DNA from: Bradyrhizobium sp. RP6
Lineage (GTDB): Bacteria; Pseudomonadota; Alphaproteobacteria; Rhizobiales; Xanthobacteraceae
Reading direction: 5' to 3'
DNA length: 64,000 nucleotides
NCBI RefSeq assembly: GCF_003837805.1
Contig: NZ_RQIT01000020.1
Coordinates: 1-64,000 of the forward strand
Made by a program: the position numbers and the translations under genes
The notes under the pieces: generated by a model
Databases searched by the model: none
What the model saw: the letters and a program-made list of their open reading frames with translations, nothing else
Told to the model about the DNA's origin: nothing
In this document: in pieces, positions 51,818 through 61,052 of the stretch
How the letters are laid out: every line of letters starts with the position of its first letter
Numbering within the stretch: position 1 is the stretch's first letter

Positions 51818-52807
51818 TCATGACTGTTTCGCCGGTCGATCGGCAGTGGTGATTTCCGCCGGGGCGGTTCGGCCTCCGAGCGAAGCGACCGCCGGCCGGT
51901 AACGTCGGCTGCCCCCGAGCGACTGGCCGTTGTCGAAGGCGAGCTCGAAATCTCCGGAAGGCTTGAGGTCCACGCCGCGCACCCGATCGAGATTGGCAAG
52001 CTTGGTTCGATGAACGCGGACGATGGAAAAGCGCGCCAGCTCGCTTTCCGCGGCGGCCAGCGTGCCCCGGATCAGGTGCCGGGTGCCGTCGGCGAGGCTG
52101 TATTCGATGTAGTTGCCGGCGGACGCGACCCAGAGGATGTCTTGAGGCACCACGCGAACGCGGCTCGTGCCGTCGCGCAGCCAGATCACATCTGGCGATA
52201 AAGCCTGTCGGCGGGCCGGTGGTGTCGGCGGAGCGGCCGCGGCGCGCTTCAGCTCGCGGCGGCTTTCGAGCAGCCAGATCGTGCCGGCGATCAGGACGAC
52301 CGCCACGGCATCCTTGCGGAATTCGTAAAGGACCGTCGCAAGCGAAAAACGGAAATCGTAGGCGCCTCCCGCGAGCCAGAGCGCAAGCTTCCGCACCCAG
52401 ACCATGCCGCTGATGTGGAGCGCCGAAAAGCCTAGCAGGATGATCGCCCCGATTGCTGCGCGAGCGGCAAGGCCGGGCGTCCGGCGCATGCGGCGGACCG
52501 CCAGCACCAGGATCGGCAGCAGCAGGAGGATGACGGCAATGCTCGACATCTCCCAGAACAGCCGCCGGCCGATGTCGTAGCGGTCGCCGCGCCAGGCGGC
52601 GTCCTGGGCGAACGAAAACGCATTGACCATTCCGATCGCGAGCGCGACGGCCGCAATCGCGGCGAACATCATCCGGTCGCCGCCGCTGATCCCAAAAGAC
52701 CCGCGACTCGTCCCGGCCGCGGGCGGCTCGTCCCCTCGCGCCCGAGTCTGATCCCAAACCGGCTCGACGCGCGCCGCAGGCGGAGCATTTTCGGTATCAG
52801 CAGCCAT
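51818..52807 (-). CDS. Membrane-anchored LytTR DNA-binding regulator
   Basis: A 329-residue protein. After a hydrophilic N-terminus (about 45 residues) come four hydrophobic helices (about 48-68, 88-105, 115-135, 160-180), then a cytoplasmic LytTR domain (about 205-305) with VIWLRDGTSRVRVVPQDILWVASAGNYIEYSLADG, SELARFSIVRVHRTKLANLDRV and the FELAFDNGQSLGGSRRYR end. Such membrane-LytTR proteins are one-component regulators, often next to the membrane enzyme they control. Here the divergent acyltransferase begins 44 bp away. Confidence 0.9.
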   Translation of the reverse strand: MAADTENAPPAARVEPVWDQTRARGDEPPAAGTSRGSFGISGGDRMMFAAIAAVALAIGMVNAFSFAQDAAWRGDRYDIGRRLFWEMSSIAVILLLLPILVLAVRRMRRTPGLAARAAIGAIILLGFSALHISGMVWVRKLALWLAGGAYDFRFSLATVLYEFRKDAVAVVLIAGTIWLLESRRELKRAAAAPPTPPARRQALSPDVIWLRDGTSRVRVVPQDILWVASAGNYIEYSLADGTRHLIRGTLAAAESELARFSIVRVHRTKLANLDRVRGVDLKPSGDFELAFDNGQSLGGSRRYRPAVASLGGRTAPAEITTADRPAKQS

Positions 52808-52851
52808 GGCCCGGAAACCGCGTTCGTCGTCCCGTCAAGGAGCAGAATACC

Positions 52852-54042
52852 ATGACAACACCACAGCAATTCCAAAGCTCGGACAGGCGTATCGATCTGG
52901 ACTGGGTGCGGATTTTAGCCTTCGGGCTCCTGATCTTCTACCACATCGGCATGCTCTACGTGTCCTGGGGATTTCACATCAAGAGCGTGCACCGGCTCAC
53001 CTGGATGGAACCGGTGATGCTGTTCCTCAACCCATGGCGGCTGTCGCTGCTGTTCCTGGTATCAGGGGTTGCCACCCGCTTCATGCTCGGCAAGTCCAGC
53101 CTCGCCTCGCTTGCCGGTGCGCGATCGGCGCGGCTTCTGATCCCACTGATTTTCGGCATGCTCGTGATCGTGCCGCCGCAGGCCTATCTCCAGATCGTCG
53201 AAAGCCTCGGCCATCTCGCAGGCTTCTTCGATTTCTACACCAGGCACTACTTTGCCTTCGGCGCGCAGTTCTGTCCGAAGCCTTGCATCGTATTGCCGAC
53301 ATGGAACCATCTCTGGTTCGTGGTCTATCTGTGGATCTACACGATGGCGCTGATCGGCGTGCTCGCGCTGTGGCCGGCCGGCGCCGACCGGCTTGGCCGG
53401 AAGCTGGCTGACATGCTTGCCGGGCCCCGGCTCCTGATCGTGCCCTGCCTGCTGTATGCGGCTTGGCGCCTGGTGCTGTTCCCGGCTTTCCCCTCGACAC
53501 ATGCGCTGTTCGGCGACTGGTACAACCACGCGGACCACGCGACGGCCTTCCTGATCGGTTTCCTGCTGGCCAGGCACGAGGGGATCTGGCGCGATGTCGA
53601 GCGCCAGCGCTGGGTGGCCCTGCTGGCGGCAGCCGCCTGCTTCTTTGCCTTCATCCTGGTTCGCGCCGGCCTGTTCACGCCGTCGCCCGCGCTGAAGTGG
53701 GCCGCAGCCTCAGCCTACGGCTGTTACCAATGGCTCGCGATCGCCGCAGTGCTGGGCTTTGCGCGACGCACCTTCACGGCCGACGGCCCCGCGCGGCGCT
53801 ATCTGACTGACGCGATCTTCCCGTACTACATCGTGCACCAGACTGCGATCATCGTGATCGCGCATCAATTACATGGCAGCGGTCTGTCGGCCGGGATCGA
53901 AGCGTCCATTGTCATCGTTGGGACCGCGCTCACATGTGTGGCGACCTATGAGATCGTCCGGCGCGTTGCCTGGGTGCGGCCGCTGTTCGGATTGCGGGCG
54001 GCGCCGCGAACCCTGCGAAGGGTGGAGCAGCAGCCGGCCTGA
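52852..54042 (+). CDS. Acyltransferase 3 family membrane protein
   Basis: A 396-residue membrane protein with about ten helices of the acyltransferase-3/OpgC/OafA family. These move acyl groups (acetyl, succinyl) onto periplasmic glucans or surface polysaccharides. Marks: RRIDLDWVRILAFGLLIFYHIGMLY at residues 12-36 (with the conserved His in FYHIG), the NPWRLSLLFLVSGVATRFML block, and the W-N-H-L-W-F motif (LPTWNHLWFVVYLWIY) near 145. The substrate is unknown. It is divergent from the LytTR regulator, a pairing that suggests control by it. Confidence 0.9.
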   Translation: MTTPQQFQSSDRRIDLDWVRILAFGLLIFYHIGMLYVSWGFHIKSVHRLTWMEPVMLFLNPWRLSLLFLVSGVATRFMLGKSSLASLAGARSARLLIPLIFGMLVIVPPQAYLQIVESLGHLAGFFDFYTRHYFAFGAQFCPKPCIVLPTWNHLWFVVYLWIYTMALIGVLALWPAGADRLGRKLADMLAGPRLLIVPCLLYAAWRLVLFPAFPSTHALFGDWYNHADHATAFLIGFLLARHEGIWRDVERQRWVALLAAAACFFAFILVRAGLFTPSPALKWAAASAYGCYQWLAIAAVLGFARRTFTADGPARRYLTDAIFPYYIVHQTAIIVIAHQLHGSGLSAGIEASIVIVGTALTCVATYEIVRRVAWVRPLFGLRAAPRTLRRVEQQPA

Positions 54043-54095
54043 CGAGCGCACGCCCTCCGATTGGCCGGCCGACAAAAGGTGCTAAGAGGGCCCCT

Positions 54096-55235
54096 ATGCC
54101 GAACCGTGTCTATCTCGATTGGAACGCGACCACGCCGCTGCGCCCCGAGGCGCGGACGGCGATTGTCGCGACCTATGACCGCGTCGGCAATCCGTCATCG
54201 GTCCATGCCGAGGGGCGGGAGGCGCGACGGCTGGTCGAGGAGGCCCGCGCCACGCTGGCAGCTGCGGTCGGCGCGCAGCCGCGTAACGTCGTCTTCACCT
54301 CCGCTGGAACCGAGGCCAATGCGCTGGCGCTCTCGCCGGGTTTGCGGGGGCCGTCCGGCGGCCCTGTCGAGCGGCTGCTGGTCTCCGCGGTCGAGCATGC
54401 TTCGGTGCTGGCTGGCGGCCGGTTCCCGGCAGACAGGATCGGCCTGATCCAGGTCACGCGCTCCGGCGCGGTCGACCTTGAGGACCTGAAGGTTCGGCTC
54501 AAGGACGGCCGGTCAGCCCTGGTATCGATCATGGCTGCCAACAACGAGACCGGCGCGCTCCAGCCCGTCGCCGAGGCCGCAAGCGTCGTCCACGAAGCCG
54601 GCGGCCTCCTACATGTCGACGCGATCCAGGCGCTTGGTAAAATCCCTTTTGACATCAGGAGGGTAGGCGCCGACCTTGCCACCTTTTCTGCACATAAGAT
54701 CGGCGGCCCCAAGGGGGTCGGCGCACTGGTGATGACGGAGGGGATAACCGGTCTGGAGCCGGTGCTGCGCGGCGGCGGGCAGGAGCTCAACCGTCGGGCC
54801 GGAACCGAGAACGTCGCTGGGATCGCCGGCTTCGGGGCCGCGGTGAAGGCCGCGCTTCAGGCTCTGCCGGAGGATGTGAAGCGCATGGCAACTCTGAGAG
54901 ATCGTTTGGAAAATGGCCTTCGCGGCGTTGCCAGGGCGACGGTCTTCTCGGACGACGTGGAACGCCTGCCGAACACCGTGCTCTTCACCGCGCCAGGCCT
55001 GAAGGCCGAAACCGCCGTGATCGGCTTCGATCTGGAGGGCATCGCGGTCTCCTCCGGCTCCGCCTGTTCCTCGGGAAAGGTCCAGCCGTCCCACGTCCTG
55101 TCGGCGATGGGGTACGATCCGGCCGTGGCCCAGGGAGCGGTGCGCCTCAGTCTGGGCTGGTCCACGGGACCAGAGGACATCAATAGGGCGTTAGAGGCTT
55201 GGCGAAAGCTTGGTAATACCCTACTTAAGAGCTAA
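54096..55235 (+). CDS. Cysteine desulfurase, IscS/NifS type
   Basis: A 379-residue class I PLP desulfurase that removes sulfur from cysteine for Fe-S assembly. Marks: YLDWNATTPLRPEA start, TSAGTEANALAL, the SAHKIGGPKGVGALV lysine that binds PLP (near residue 198), RAGTENVAGIAGFG and the persulfide cysteine in VSSGSACSSGK (near 318). It leads the suf gene run, 113 bp before sufB. The second desulfurase (SufS type) lies at 58971. No IscR gene lies between this gene and sufB. Confidence 0.93.
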   Translation: MPNRVYLDWNATTPLRPEARTAIVATYDRVGNPSSVHAEGREARRLVEEARATLAAAVGAQPRNVVFTSAGTEANALALSPGLRGPSGGPVERLLVSAVEHASVLAGGRFPADRIGLIQVTRSGAVDLEDLKVRLKDGRSALVSIMAANNETGALQPVAEAASVVHEAGGLLHVDAIQALGKIPFDIRRVGADLATFSAHKIGGPKGVGALVMTEGITGLEPVLRGGGQELNRRAGTENVAGIAGFGAAVKAALQALPEDVKRMATLRDRLENGLRGVARATVFSDDVERLPNTVLFTAPGLKAETAVIGFDLEGIAVSSGSACSSGKVQPSHVLSAMGYDPAVAQGAVRLSLGWSTGPEDINRALEAWRKLGNTLLKS

Positions 55236-55244
55236 GCGATGAAA

Positions 55245-55320
55245 CACGGCTCGAACGGTTCTAAGCCCGTGCTTTCCGCAGAGAAATATCGTAATACTCG
55301 ACCGAGTTTGATCCACCGCG
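55245..55320 (+). promoter_or_regulatory. Candidate sufB promoter/operator region
   Basis: The 113-bp gap before sufB holds an interrupted dyad with outer arms CACGG (55245) and CCGTG (ending 55271) around GAAC-GG-TTC. Further on is ATACTCGAC, which fits one half of the IscR type-1 site (ATASYYGAC), and the 12-bp palindrome ACTCG-AC-CGAGT overlapping it. Either could be an iron or Fe-S responsive operator (IscR or Irr). The assignment is tentative because only half-sites match. Confidence 0.35.
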
Positions 55321-55348
55321 GTCCTTGAAACCGCGAGCGGAGGATGGA

Positions 55349-56845
55349 ATGCCAGCCGTACAAGAGACGGTCGAGCGCGTGAAGCGCATCGACGTCGACC
55401 AGTATCGTTATGGGTTTGAGACCCTGATCGAGTCCGACAAGGCCCCCAAGGGTCTGTCGGAAGAAACCGTCAAGTTTATCTCCGAGAAGAAGAACGAGCC
55501 CGCCTGGATGCTCCAGTGGCGGCTCGAGGCCTATCGGCGCTGGCTGACCATGACGGAGCCGACCTGGGCCCGGGTCGATTATCCCAAGATCGACTTCCAG
55601 GACCTCTATTATTACGCGGCGCCGAAGCCGAAGAAGACGGTGTCCTCGCTCGACGAGATCGATCCGGAGATCCTGAAGACCTACGAGAAGCTCGGCATCC
55701 CCTTGCGGGAGGTCGCGATGCTCGAAGGCGTCGAGCCCAAGGTCGGCGAGGAAGATCCGGCGCGCCGCAAGATCGCGGTCGATGCCGTCTTCGATTCGGT
55801 CTCGGTCGCGACCACCTTCAAGGCGGAGCTGAAGAAGGCCGGCGTGATCTTCATGCCGATCTCGGAGGCGATCCGCGAGCATCCCGAGCTGGTGCAGAAA
55901 TATCTGGGATCGGTGGTTCCGACCTCGGACAATTTCTACGCGACCTTGAACTCGGCGGTGTTTTCCGACGGCTCGTTCGTCTACGTGCCGCCCGGCGTGC
56001 GCTGCCCGATGGAGCTGTCGACCTATTTCCGCATCAACGAGCGCAACACCGGCCAGTTCGAGCGCACGCTGATCATCGCCGACAAGGGCTCCTACGTTTC
56101 CTATCTCGAAGGCTGCACCGCGCCGCAGCGCGACGAGAACCAGCTGCACGCCGCCGTGGTCGAGCTCGTCGCGCTCGACGACGCCGAGATCAAGTATTCG
56201 ACGGTGCAGAACTGGTATCCCGGCAATTCGGAAGGCAAGGGCGGCATCTACAATTTCGTCACCAAGCGTGGTGACTGCCGCGGCGCCAATTCCAAGATCT
56301 CCTGGACCCAGGTCGAGACGGGATCGGCGATCACCTGGAAATATCCGAGCTGCATCCTGCGCGGCGACAATTCCCGCGGCGAGTTCTACTCGATCGCGAT
56401 CTCGAACGGCTTCCAGCAGGTCGATAGCGGCACCAAGATGATCCATCTCGGCAAGAACACGTCGAGCCGGATCATCTCCAAGGGCATTGCCGCCGGCAAG
56501 TCGCAGAACACCTATCGCGGCCTCGTCACCGCGCACCGCAAGGCGACCGGGGCGCGCAACTTCACGGCCTGCGACTCCCTGCTGATCGGCGACAAATGCG
56601 GCGCGCACACCGTGCCGTATATCGAAGCCAAGAACTCCTCGGCAACGTTCGAGCACGAGGCAACGACGTCGAAGATCTCCGAAGACGTGCTGTTCTACTG
56701 CATCCAGCGCGGGCTCAGCCAGGAAGAGGCGGTCGGCCTCGTCGTCAACGGCTTCGTCAAGGACGTGCTGCAGCAGCTGCCGATGGAATTCGCAGTCGAA
56801 GCGCAGAAGCTGATCTCGATTTCGCTCGAAGGGTCGGTCGGCTGA
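55349..56845 (+). CDS. sufB: Fe-S cluster assembly protein SufB
   Basis: A 498-residue scaffold subunit of the SufBCD complex, on which [4Fe-4S] clusters form. Marks: WMLQWRLEAYRRWLTMTEPTWARVDYPKIDFQD near the N-terminus, then the beta-helix core with VYVPPGVRCPMELSTYFRIN, YLEGCTAPQRDENQLHAAVVEL, and the C-terminal GIAAGKSQNTYRG and NFTACDSLLIGDKCGAHTVPYIEAKN region with its conserved Cys. The ATG at 55349 has GGAGGATGGA upstream; a longer frame from 55325 is unsupported. Confidence 0.97.
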   Translation: MPAVQETVERVKRIDVDQYRYGFETLIESDKAPKGLSEETVKFISEKKNEPAWMLQWRLEAYRRWLTMTEPTWARVDYPKIDFQDLYYYAAPKPKKTVSSLDEIDPEILKTYEKLGIPLREVAMLEGVEPKVGEEDPARRKIAVDAVFDSVSVATTFKAELKKAGVIFMPISEAIREHPELVQKYLGSVVPTSDNFYATLNSAVFSDGSFVYVPPGVRCPMELSTYFRINERNTGQFERTLIIADKGSYVSYLEGCTAPQRDENQLHAAVVELVALDDAEIKYSTVQNWYPGNSEGKGGIYNFVTKRGDCRGANSKISWTQVETGSAITWKYPSCILRGDNSRGEFYSIAISNGFQQVDSGTKMIHLGKNTSSRIISKGIAAGKSQNTYRGLVTAHRKATGARNFTACDSLLIGDKCGAHTVPYIEAKNSSATFEHEATTSKISEDVLFYCIQRGLSQEEAVGLVVNGFVKDVLQQLPMEFAVEAQKLISISLEGSVG

Positions 56846-56907
56846 CCGCCGACCCTCGAGGCGCGCACCTCGCGCTCCAACATCAATTGAATAGACTGGA
56901 TACCAAG

Positions 56908-57657
56908 ATGGCTTTGCTTGAAGTGAAAGACCTCAAGGTTCGTGTCGAGGAGCGTGAGATCCTCCATGGGCTGACGCTGACCGTGAACGAGGGCGAGGTG
57001 CACGCGATCATGGGGCCGAATGGCTCCGGCAAGTCGACGCTCTCGCACGTCATCGCCGGCAAGCCCGGCTACGAGGTCACCGACGGTCAGATATTGTTCA
57101 AGGGCGAGGATCTCCTGGAGATGGAGCCGGACGAGCGCGCCGCGAAGGGCGTGTTCCTGGCGTTCCAGTATCCGGTCGAGATTCCCGGCGTTGCCACCAT
57201 GAACTTCCTGCGCACCGCGCTCAACGCGCAGCGCAAGGCGCGCGGCGAGAGCGAATATTCGACGCCTGACTTCCTCAAGAAGGTCCGCGAAGTCTCGAAG
57301 TCGCTGAACATTCCGCAGGACATGCTCAAGCGAGGCGTCAATGTCGGATTCTCCGGCGGCGAGAAGAAGCGCAACGAGGTGCTGCAGATGGCGCTGTTCG
57401 AGCCGAGCCTGTGCATCCTCGACGAGATGGATTCCGGCCTCGACATCGACGCGCTGCGCATCGCGGCCGACGGCGTCAACGCGCTGCGTTCGCCCAAGCG
57501 TGCGATGGTCGTCATCACCCATTATCAGCGGCTGCTGAACTACATCGTGCCCGACGTCGTGCACGTGATGTCGAGAGGCCGCGTCGTGAAGAGCGGTGGC
57601 AAGGAGCTGGCGCTGGAGCTGGAAGCGTCCGGCTACGCCCAGTTCGAGGCCGCGTAA
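56908..57657 (+). CDS. sufC: Fe-S assembly ATPase SufC
   Basis: A 249-residue ABC-type ATPase of the SufBCD scaffold. Walker A GPNGSGKST (residues 36-44), Q-loop in FLAFQYPVEIPG, ABC signature FSGGEKKRNE, Walker B CILDEMDSGLD and H-switch VVITHYQRLL. No membrane segments, as expected for this soluble member. ATG 56908 begins MALLEVKDLKVRVE, the normal start; the frame is open further upstream only because of composition. It follows sufB by 62 bp. Confidence 0.97.
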   Translation: MALLEVKDLKVRVEEREILHGLTLTVNEGEVHAIMGPNGSGKSTLSHVIAGKPGYEVTDGQILFKGEDLLEMEPDERAAKGVFLAFQYPVEIPGVATMNFLRTALNAQRKARGESEYSTPDFLKKVREVSKSLNIPQDMLKRGVNVGFSGGEKKRNEVLQMALFEPSLCILDEMDSGLDIDALRIAADGVNALRSPKRAMVVITHYQRLLNYIVPDVVHVMSRGRVVKSGGKELALELEASGYAQFEAA

Positions 57658-57669
57658 GGATTGGTTGCA

Positions 57670-58974
57670 ATGAACGTTGCTGTGGCAAAGACCGGAAGCC
57701 GCCGCGCGGTGAGCGATCTCTTCGCCAGCGCAGAAGGCCGTTTGCCGGGATCGCCCGATGTGATCGCGGCGCGCCGCGAGGCGTTCGAGAGCTATGAGCG
57801 TCTCGGCCTGCCGCATCGCCGGATCGAGGAATGGAAATATACCGACCTGCGTGCGCTCGTGGGCGAAGTGCTGCCGCTGGCAGCCGCCCCCGATGCCGCC
57901 GCGTCGAAGCGCGCGGCTGAGGCGGTGAAGGCGCATGCGATCGCGGGCGCCTGCAAGCTGGTGCTGGTCGACGGCGTGTTCGCGGCCGACCTGTCCGACG
58001 TGAAGGCGCTGGTCGCCGAGGCAAGCTTCAAGACGCTGCGTGAGACGCTGGAGAAAGATGCCGGTCTGCTGAAGACCGCGAGCACCGATGCGGTGATCGC
58101 GCTGAACGCCGCCCTGGCGACCGACGGCGTCGTGCTGTCGATTGCGGATGGCGCGCAACTGTCCGCGCCGATTCAGATCATCCACGTCGCGACCGCCGCG
58201 TCGACCTCGGCGTACACCCGTTCGCAGGTTGTGGTCGGGAAGGGCGCTCGCGTCACCATCGTCGAGACTTTTGTCGCGACGGAAGCCGAGGCCTACCAGG
58301 TCAACGACGCCGTCATCGTCTCGGTCGGCGACAACGCCGATGTTGCGCATGTCCGCCTGATGGATGACGCGCCCGACGCAGTGAACATCACCTCGCAGTT
58401 CGTCACCATCGGCGCCAACGTGAAGTTCAACTTCTTCAACATGACCACGGGCGCCGCGGTGAGCCGCCTGCAAGGCTTCATCACGCTGGCGGGCGAGGGC
58501 AGCGAGCTCTCGGTCAACGGCGTGAACCTCCTCAAGAAGACCGAGCATGGCGACACCACGCTGGTGGTCGACCATGCCGTGCCGAACTGCGTCAGCCGCG
58601 AGATCTTCCGCGCCGTGATCGACGACCGCGCTCATTCGGTGTTTCAGGGCCGCATCATCGTCCGTCCCGACGCGCAGAAGACCGACGGCAAGATGATGAC
58701 CCGCGCGCTGCTGCTCTCGGACGAGGCCGAGGCGGACAACAAGCCCGAGCTCGAGATCTTTGCCGACGACGTCTCCTGCGGCCACGGCGCCACCGCCGGC
58801 GCGCTGGACGACAGCCTGCTGTTCTATCTCAAGGCGCGCGGCCTGCCGGAGAAGCAGGCCCAGGCACTGCTGATCCAGGCGTTCGTGGGCGAGGCGATCG
58901 AGCAGATCGCCGACGACAGTTTGCGCGAGCATGTGATCGGCATCGCCGAGCGCTGGCTGGAGCAGCGGTCATGA
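57670..58974 (+). CDS. sufD: Fe-S cluster assembly protein SufD
   Basis: A 434-residue SufB paralogue completing the SufBC2D complex. Marks: GLPHRRIEEWKYTDLRALVGE in the N-terminal helical part and the C-terminal VDHAVPNCVSREIFRAVIDDRAHSVFQGRIIVRPDAQKTDGK with NKPELEIFADDVSCGHGATAGALDD, where the family cysteine and histidine lie. ATG 57670 with AAGGA nine bases upstream is preferred to TTG at 57661. Its stop overlaps the sufS start (ATGA). Confidence 0.95.
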   Translation: MNVAVAKTGSRRAVSDLFASAEGRLPGSPDVIAARREAFESYERLGLPHRRIEEWKYTDLRALVGEVLPLAAAPDAAASKRAAEAVKAHAIAGACKLVLVDGVFAADLSDVKALVAEASFKTLRETLEKDAGLLKTASTDAVIALNAALATDGVVLSIADGAQLSAPIQIIHVATAASTSAYTRSQVVVGKGARVTIVETFVATEAEAYQVNDAVIVSVGDNADVAHVRLMDDAPDAVNITSQFVTIGANVKFNFFNMTTGAAVSRLQGFITLAGEGSELSVNGVNLLKKTEHGDTTLVVDHAVPNCVSREIFRAVIDDRAHSVFQGRIIVRPDAQKTDGKMMTRALLLSDEAEADNKPELEIFADDVSCGHGATAGALDDSLLFYLKARGLPEKQAQALLIQAFVGEAIEQIADDSLREHVIGIAERWLEQRS

Positions 58975-60218
58975 GCACGCATCCGGCAGTCAAGAACGGC
59001 GCCTATGACGTCGCGCGCGTGCGCCAGGATTTCCCGGCGCTCGCGATGCAGGTCTACGGCAAGAAGCTGGTCTATCTCGACAACGCCGCGTCCGCGCAGA
59101 AGCCGCAGTCGGTGCTCGACCGCATGACGCAGGCCTATACATCCGAATACGCCAACGTGCATCGCGGCCTGCACTACCTCGCCAATGCGGCGACCGAAGC
59201 CTACGAGGGCGGCCGCACCAAGGTCGCGCAGTTCATCAACGCTGGGCGACCTGAAGAAGTGATCTTCACCCGCAACGCGACCGAGGCGATCAACCTGGTC
59301 GCGTCGTCCTGGGGTGGTCCGAACATCAAAGAAGGCGACGAGATCGTCCTCTCGATCATGGAGCACCACTCCAACATCGTGCCGTGGCACTTCCTCAGGG
59401 AACGCCAGGGTGCCGTGATCAAATGGGCGCCGGTCGACGACGAGGGCAATTTCCTCGTCGACGAGTTCGAGAAGCTGCTGACGGCCAAGACCAAGCTGGT
59501 CGCGATCACGCAGATGTCGAACGCGCTCGGCACCATCGTGCCGGTCAAGGAGGTCGTGAGGATCGCGCATGCGCGCGGCATTCCGGTGCTGGTCGACGGC
59601 AGTCAGGGCGCGGTGCATCTGCCGGTCGACGTCCAGGATCTCGGCTGCGACTTCTACGTCTTCACCGGCCACAAGGTCTATGGCCCCACCGGCATCGGCG
59701 TGCTCTGGGCCAAGTACGACCACCTCGTCGCGATGCGCCCCTACAACGGCGGCGGCGAGATGATCCGTGAAGTTTCGCGCGACATCGTCACCTACGGCGA
59801 CCCGCCGCACAAGTTTGAGGCGGGCACCCCACCCATCGTCGAGGCCGTCGGCCTTGGTGCCGCGATCGACTATGTCAATTCGATCGGCAAGGAGCGCATC
59901 GCCGCGCACGAGCACGATCTCACCACCTATGCGCAGGAACGTCTGCGCGAAATCAACTCGCTGCGGCTGATCGGCACGGCGCGGGGCAAGGGCCCGGTGA
60001 TCTCCTTCGAGCTCAAGGGCGCGCACGCCCATGACGTCGCCACCGTGATCGACCGCCAGGGCATCGCGGTGCGCGCCGGCACCCATTGCGTCATGCCTCT
60101 TTTAGAGCGGTTCAACGTCACGGCCACCTGCCGCGCCTCGTTCGGCATGTATAATACGCGGGAAGAAGTCGATCATCTGGCACAGGCGCTGCTGAAGGCG
60201 CGGGATTTGTTCGCATGA
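58971..60218 (+). CDS. sufS: Cysteine desulfurase SufS
   Basis: A 415-residue class II cysteine desulfurase feeding SufBCD. Marks: LVYLDNAASAQKPQSVLD, NVHRGLHYLANAAT, the RNATEAINLVASSWG block, PLP lysine in FYVFTGHKVYGPTGIGVLW, and the persulfide cysteine in VRAGTHCVMPLLERFN. The class II enzyme normally needs SufE or SufU for activation; neither is in the operon. Four-base overlaps with sufD and with sufT show tight coupling. Confidence 0.96.
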   Translation: MSTHPAVKNGAYDVARVRQDFPALAMQVYGKKLVYLDNAASAQKPQSVLDRMTQAYTSEYANVHRGLHYLANAATEAYEGGRTKVAQFINAGRPEEVIFTRNATEAINLVASSWGGPNIKEGDEIVLSIMEHHSNIVPWHFLRERQGAVIKWAPVDDEGNFLVDEFEKLLTAKTKLVAITQMSNALGTIVPVKEVVRIAHARGIPVLVDGSQGAVHLPVDVQDLGCDFYVFTGHKVYGPTGIGVLWAKYDHLVAMRPYNGGGEMIREVSRDIVTYGDPPHKFEAGTPPIVEAVGLGAAIDYVNSIGKERIAAHEHDLTTYAQERLREINSLRLIGTARGKGPVISFELKGAHAHDVATVIDRQGIAVRAGTHCVMPLLERFNVTATCRASFGMYNTREEVDHLAQALLKARDLFA

Positions 60219-60586
60219 GTGACACGGCTGAAATCAAAACCAATCCGATGGAGACCCATTCGGCATTGCCGCCGGAGGAGACCGAGCGGCTGACCCGCGA
60301 GATCATCGCTGGGCTCAAGACCGTGTTCGACCCGGAAATCCCGGCCGACATCTACGAGCTCGGCCTGATCTACAAGGTCGAGATCAAGGACGATCGCTCC
60401 GTGGACGTGCAGATGACGCTGACGACGCCGAACTGTCCGGCCGCCGGCGAGCTGCCGACCATGGTCGAGAACGCGGTCGCCAGCGTGCCAGGCGTCGGCG
60501 TCGTCGACGTCAAGGTCGTCTGGGAGCCGCCGTGGTCGCCGGAACGCATGAGCGACGAGGCGCGTCTCGTGCTCAACATGTGGTGA
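60215..60586 (+). CDS. sufT: SufT/MIP18-family Fe-S maturation protein
   Basis: A 123-residue DUF59 (MIP18/SufT) protein assisting delivery or maturation of Fe-S clusters. Marks: LKTVFDPEIPADIYELGLIYKVEI, MTLTTPNCPAAGELPTMVENAV with the conserved Cys in TPNCPA, and VKVVWEPPWSPERMSDEARLVLNMW at the end. It overlaps sufS by 4 bases and precedes sufA, the common alphaproteobacterial arrangement. Confidence 0.93.
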   Translation: MSDTAEIKTNPMETHSALPPEETERLTREIIAGLKTVFDPEIPADIYELGLIYKVEIKDDRSVDVQMTLTTPNCPAAGELPTMVENAVASVPGVGVVDVKVVWEPPWSPERMSDEARLVLNMW

Positions 60587-60634
60587 CGCTACCATCGGCA
60601 TTGAATTCGCTCCGCAACGGACCACATAAATAAC

Positions 60635-61036
60635 ATGACCCATGCGATACCAGCATCCTCCACTCCGAAGCCGCGGCGGCCGCGCCCGCAGGTGATGCGG
60701 CTGACGGATGCCGCTGCCCAGCGTATCACCGAGCTGACCCAGCGCGCCGATTCGGAGATCGTGGGCCTGCGCGTCGGTGTGAAGAACGGCGGCTGCGCCG
60801 GCCAGTCCTACACGGTTGAATACGCCCACGAGATCCGGCCGACCGACGAGGTGGTCGAGGACAAGGGCGTCAAGATCCTGGTCGATCCCAAGGCCGTGCT
60901 GTTCCTGCTCGGTACCGAGATGGACTACAAGGCCGACAAGATGCAGGCCCAGTTCGTCTTCAACAATCCCAACCAGATCTCCGCCTGCGGCTGCGGTGAA
61001 TCGGTCGAGCTGCGGCCGGCCAAGATCGACGGGTAA
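60635..61036 (+). CDS. sufA: A-type Fe-S carrier SufA/IscA family
   Basis: A 133-residue HesB/IscA-type protein carrying Fe-S clusters to target enzymes. A basic Pro-rich extension (residues 1-20) precedes the A-type domain. The three ligand cysteines are present: one in NGGCAGQSYTVE (about residue 54) and two in SACGCGESVEL (about 120-122). It is the last gene of the suf run, 48 bp after sufT. Confidence 0.94.
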   Translation: MTHAIPASSTPKPRRPRPQVMRLTDAAAQRITELTQRADSEIVGLRVGVKNGGCAGQSYTVEYAHEIRPTDEVVEDKGVKILVDPKAVLFLLGTEMDYKADKMQAQFVFNNPNQISACGCGESVELRPAKIDG

Positions 61037-61052
61037 TTTCGGCCTACGCCCT

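Noticed and set aside
55245..55271. Irr-type iron control element before sufB
   Set aside because: Only one half (GGTTCTAA) looks like the expected motif and the other arm is one base short, so it is kept only as a tentative dyad.
56695..58932. 745-codon open frame opposite sufC and sufD
   Set aside because: Antisense to two firmly identified genes and lacking any domain pattern; also true of the 474-codon frame at 55232-56656.
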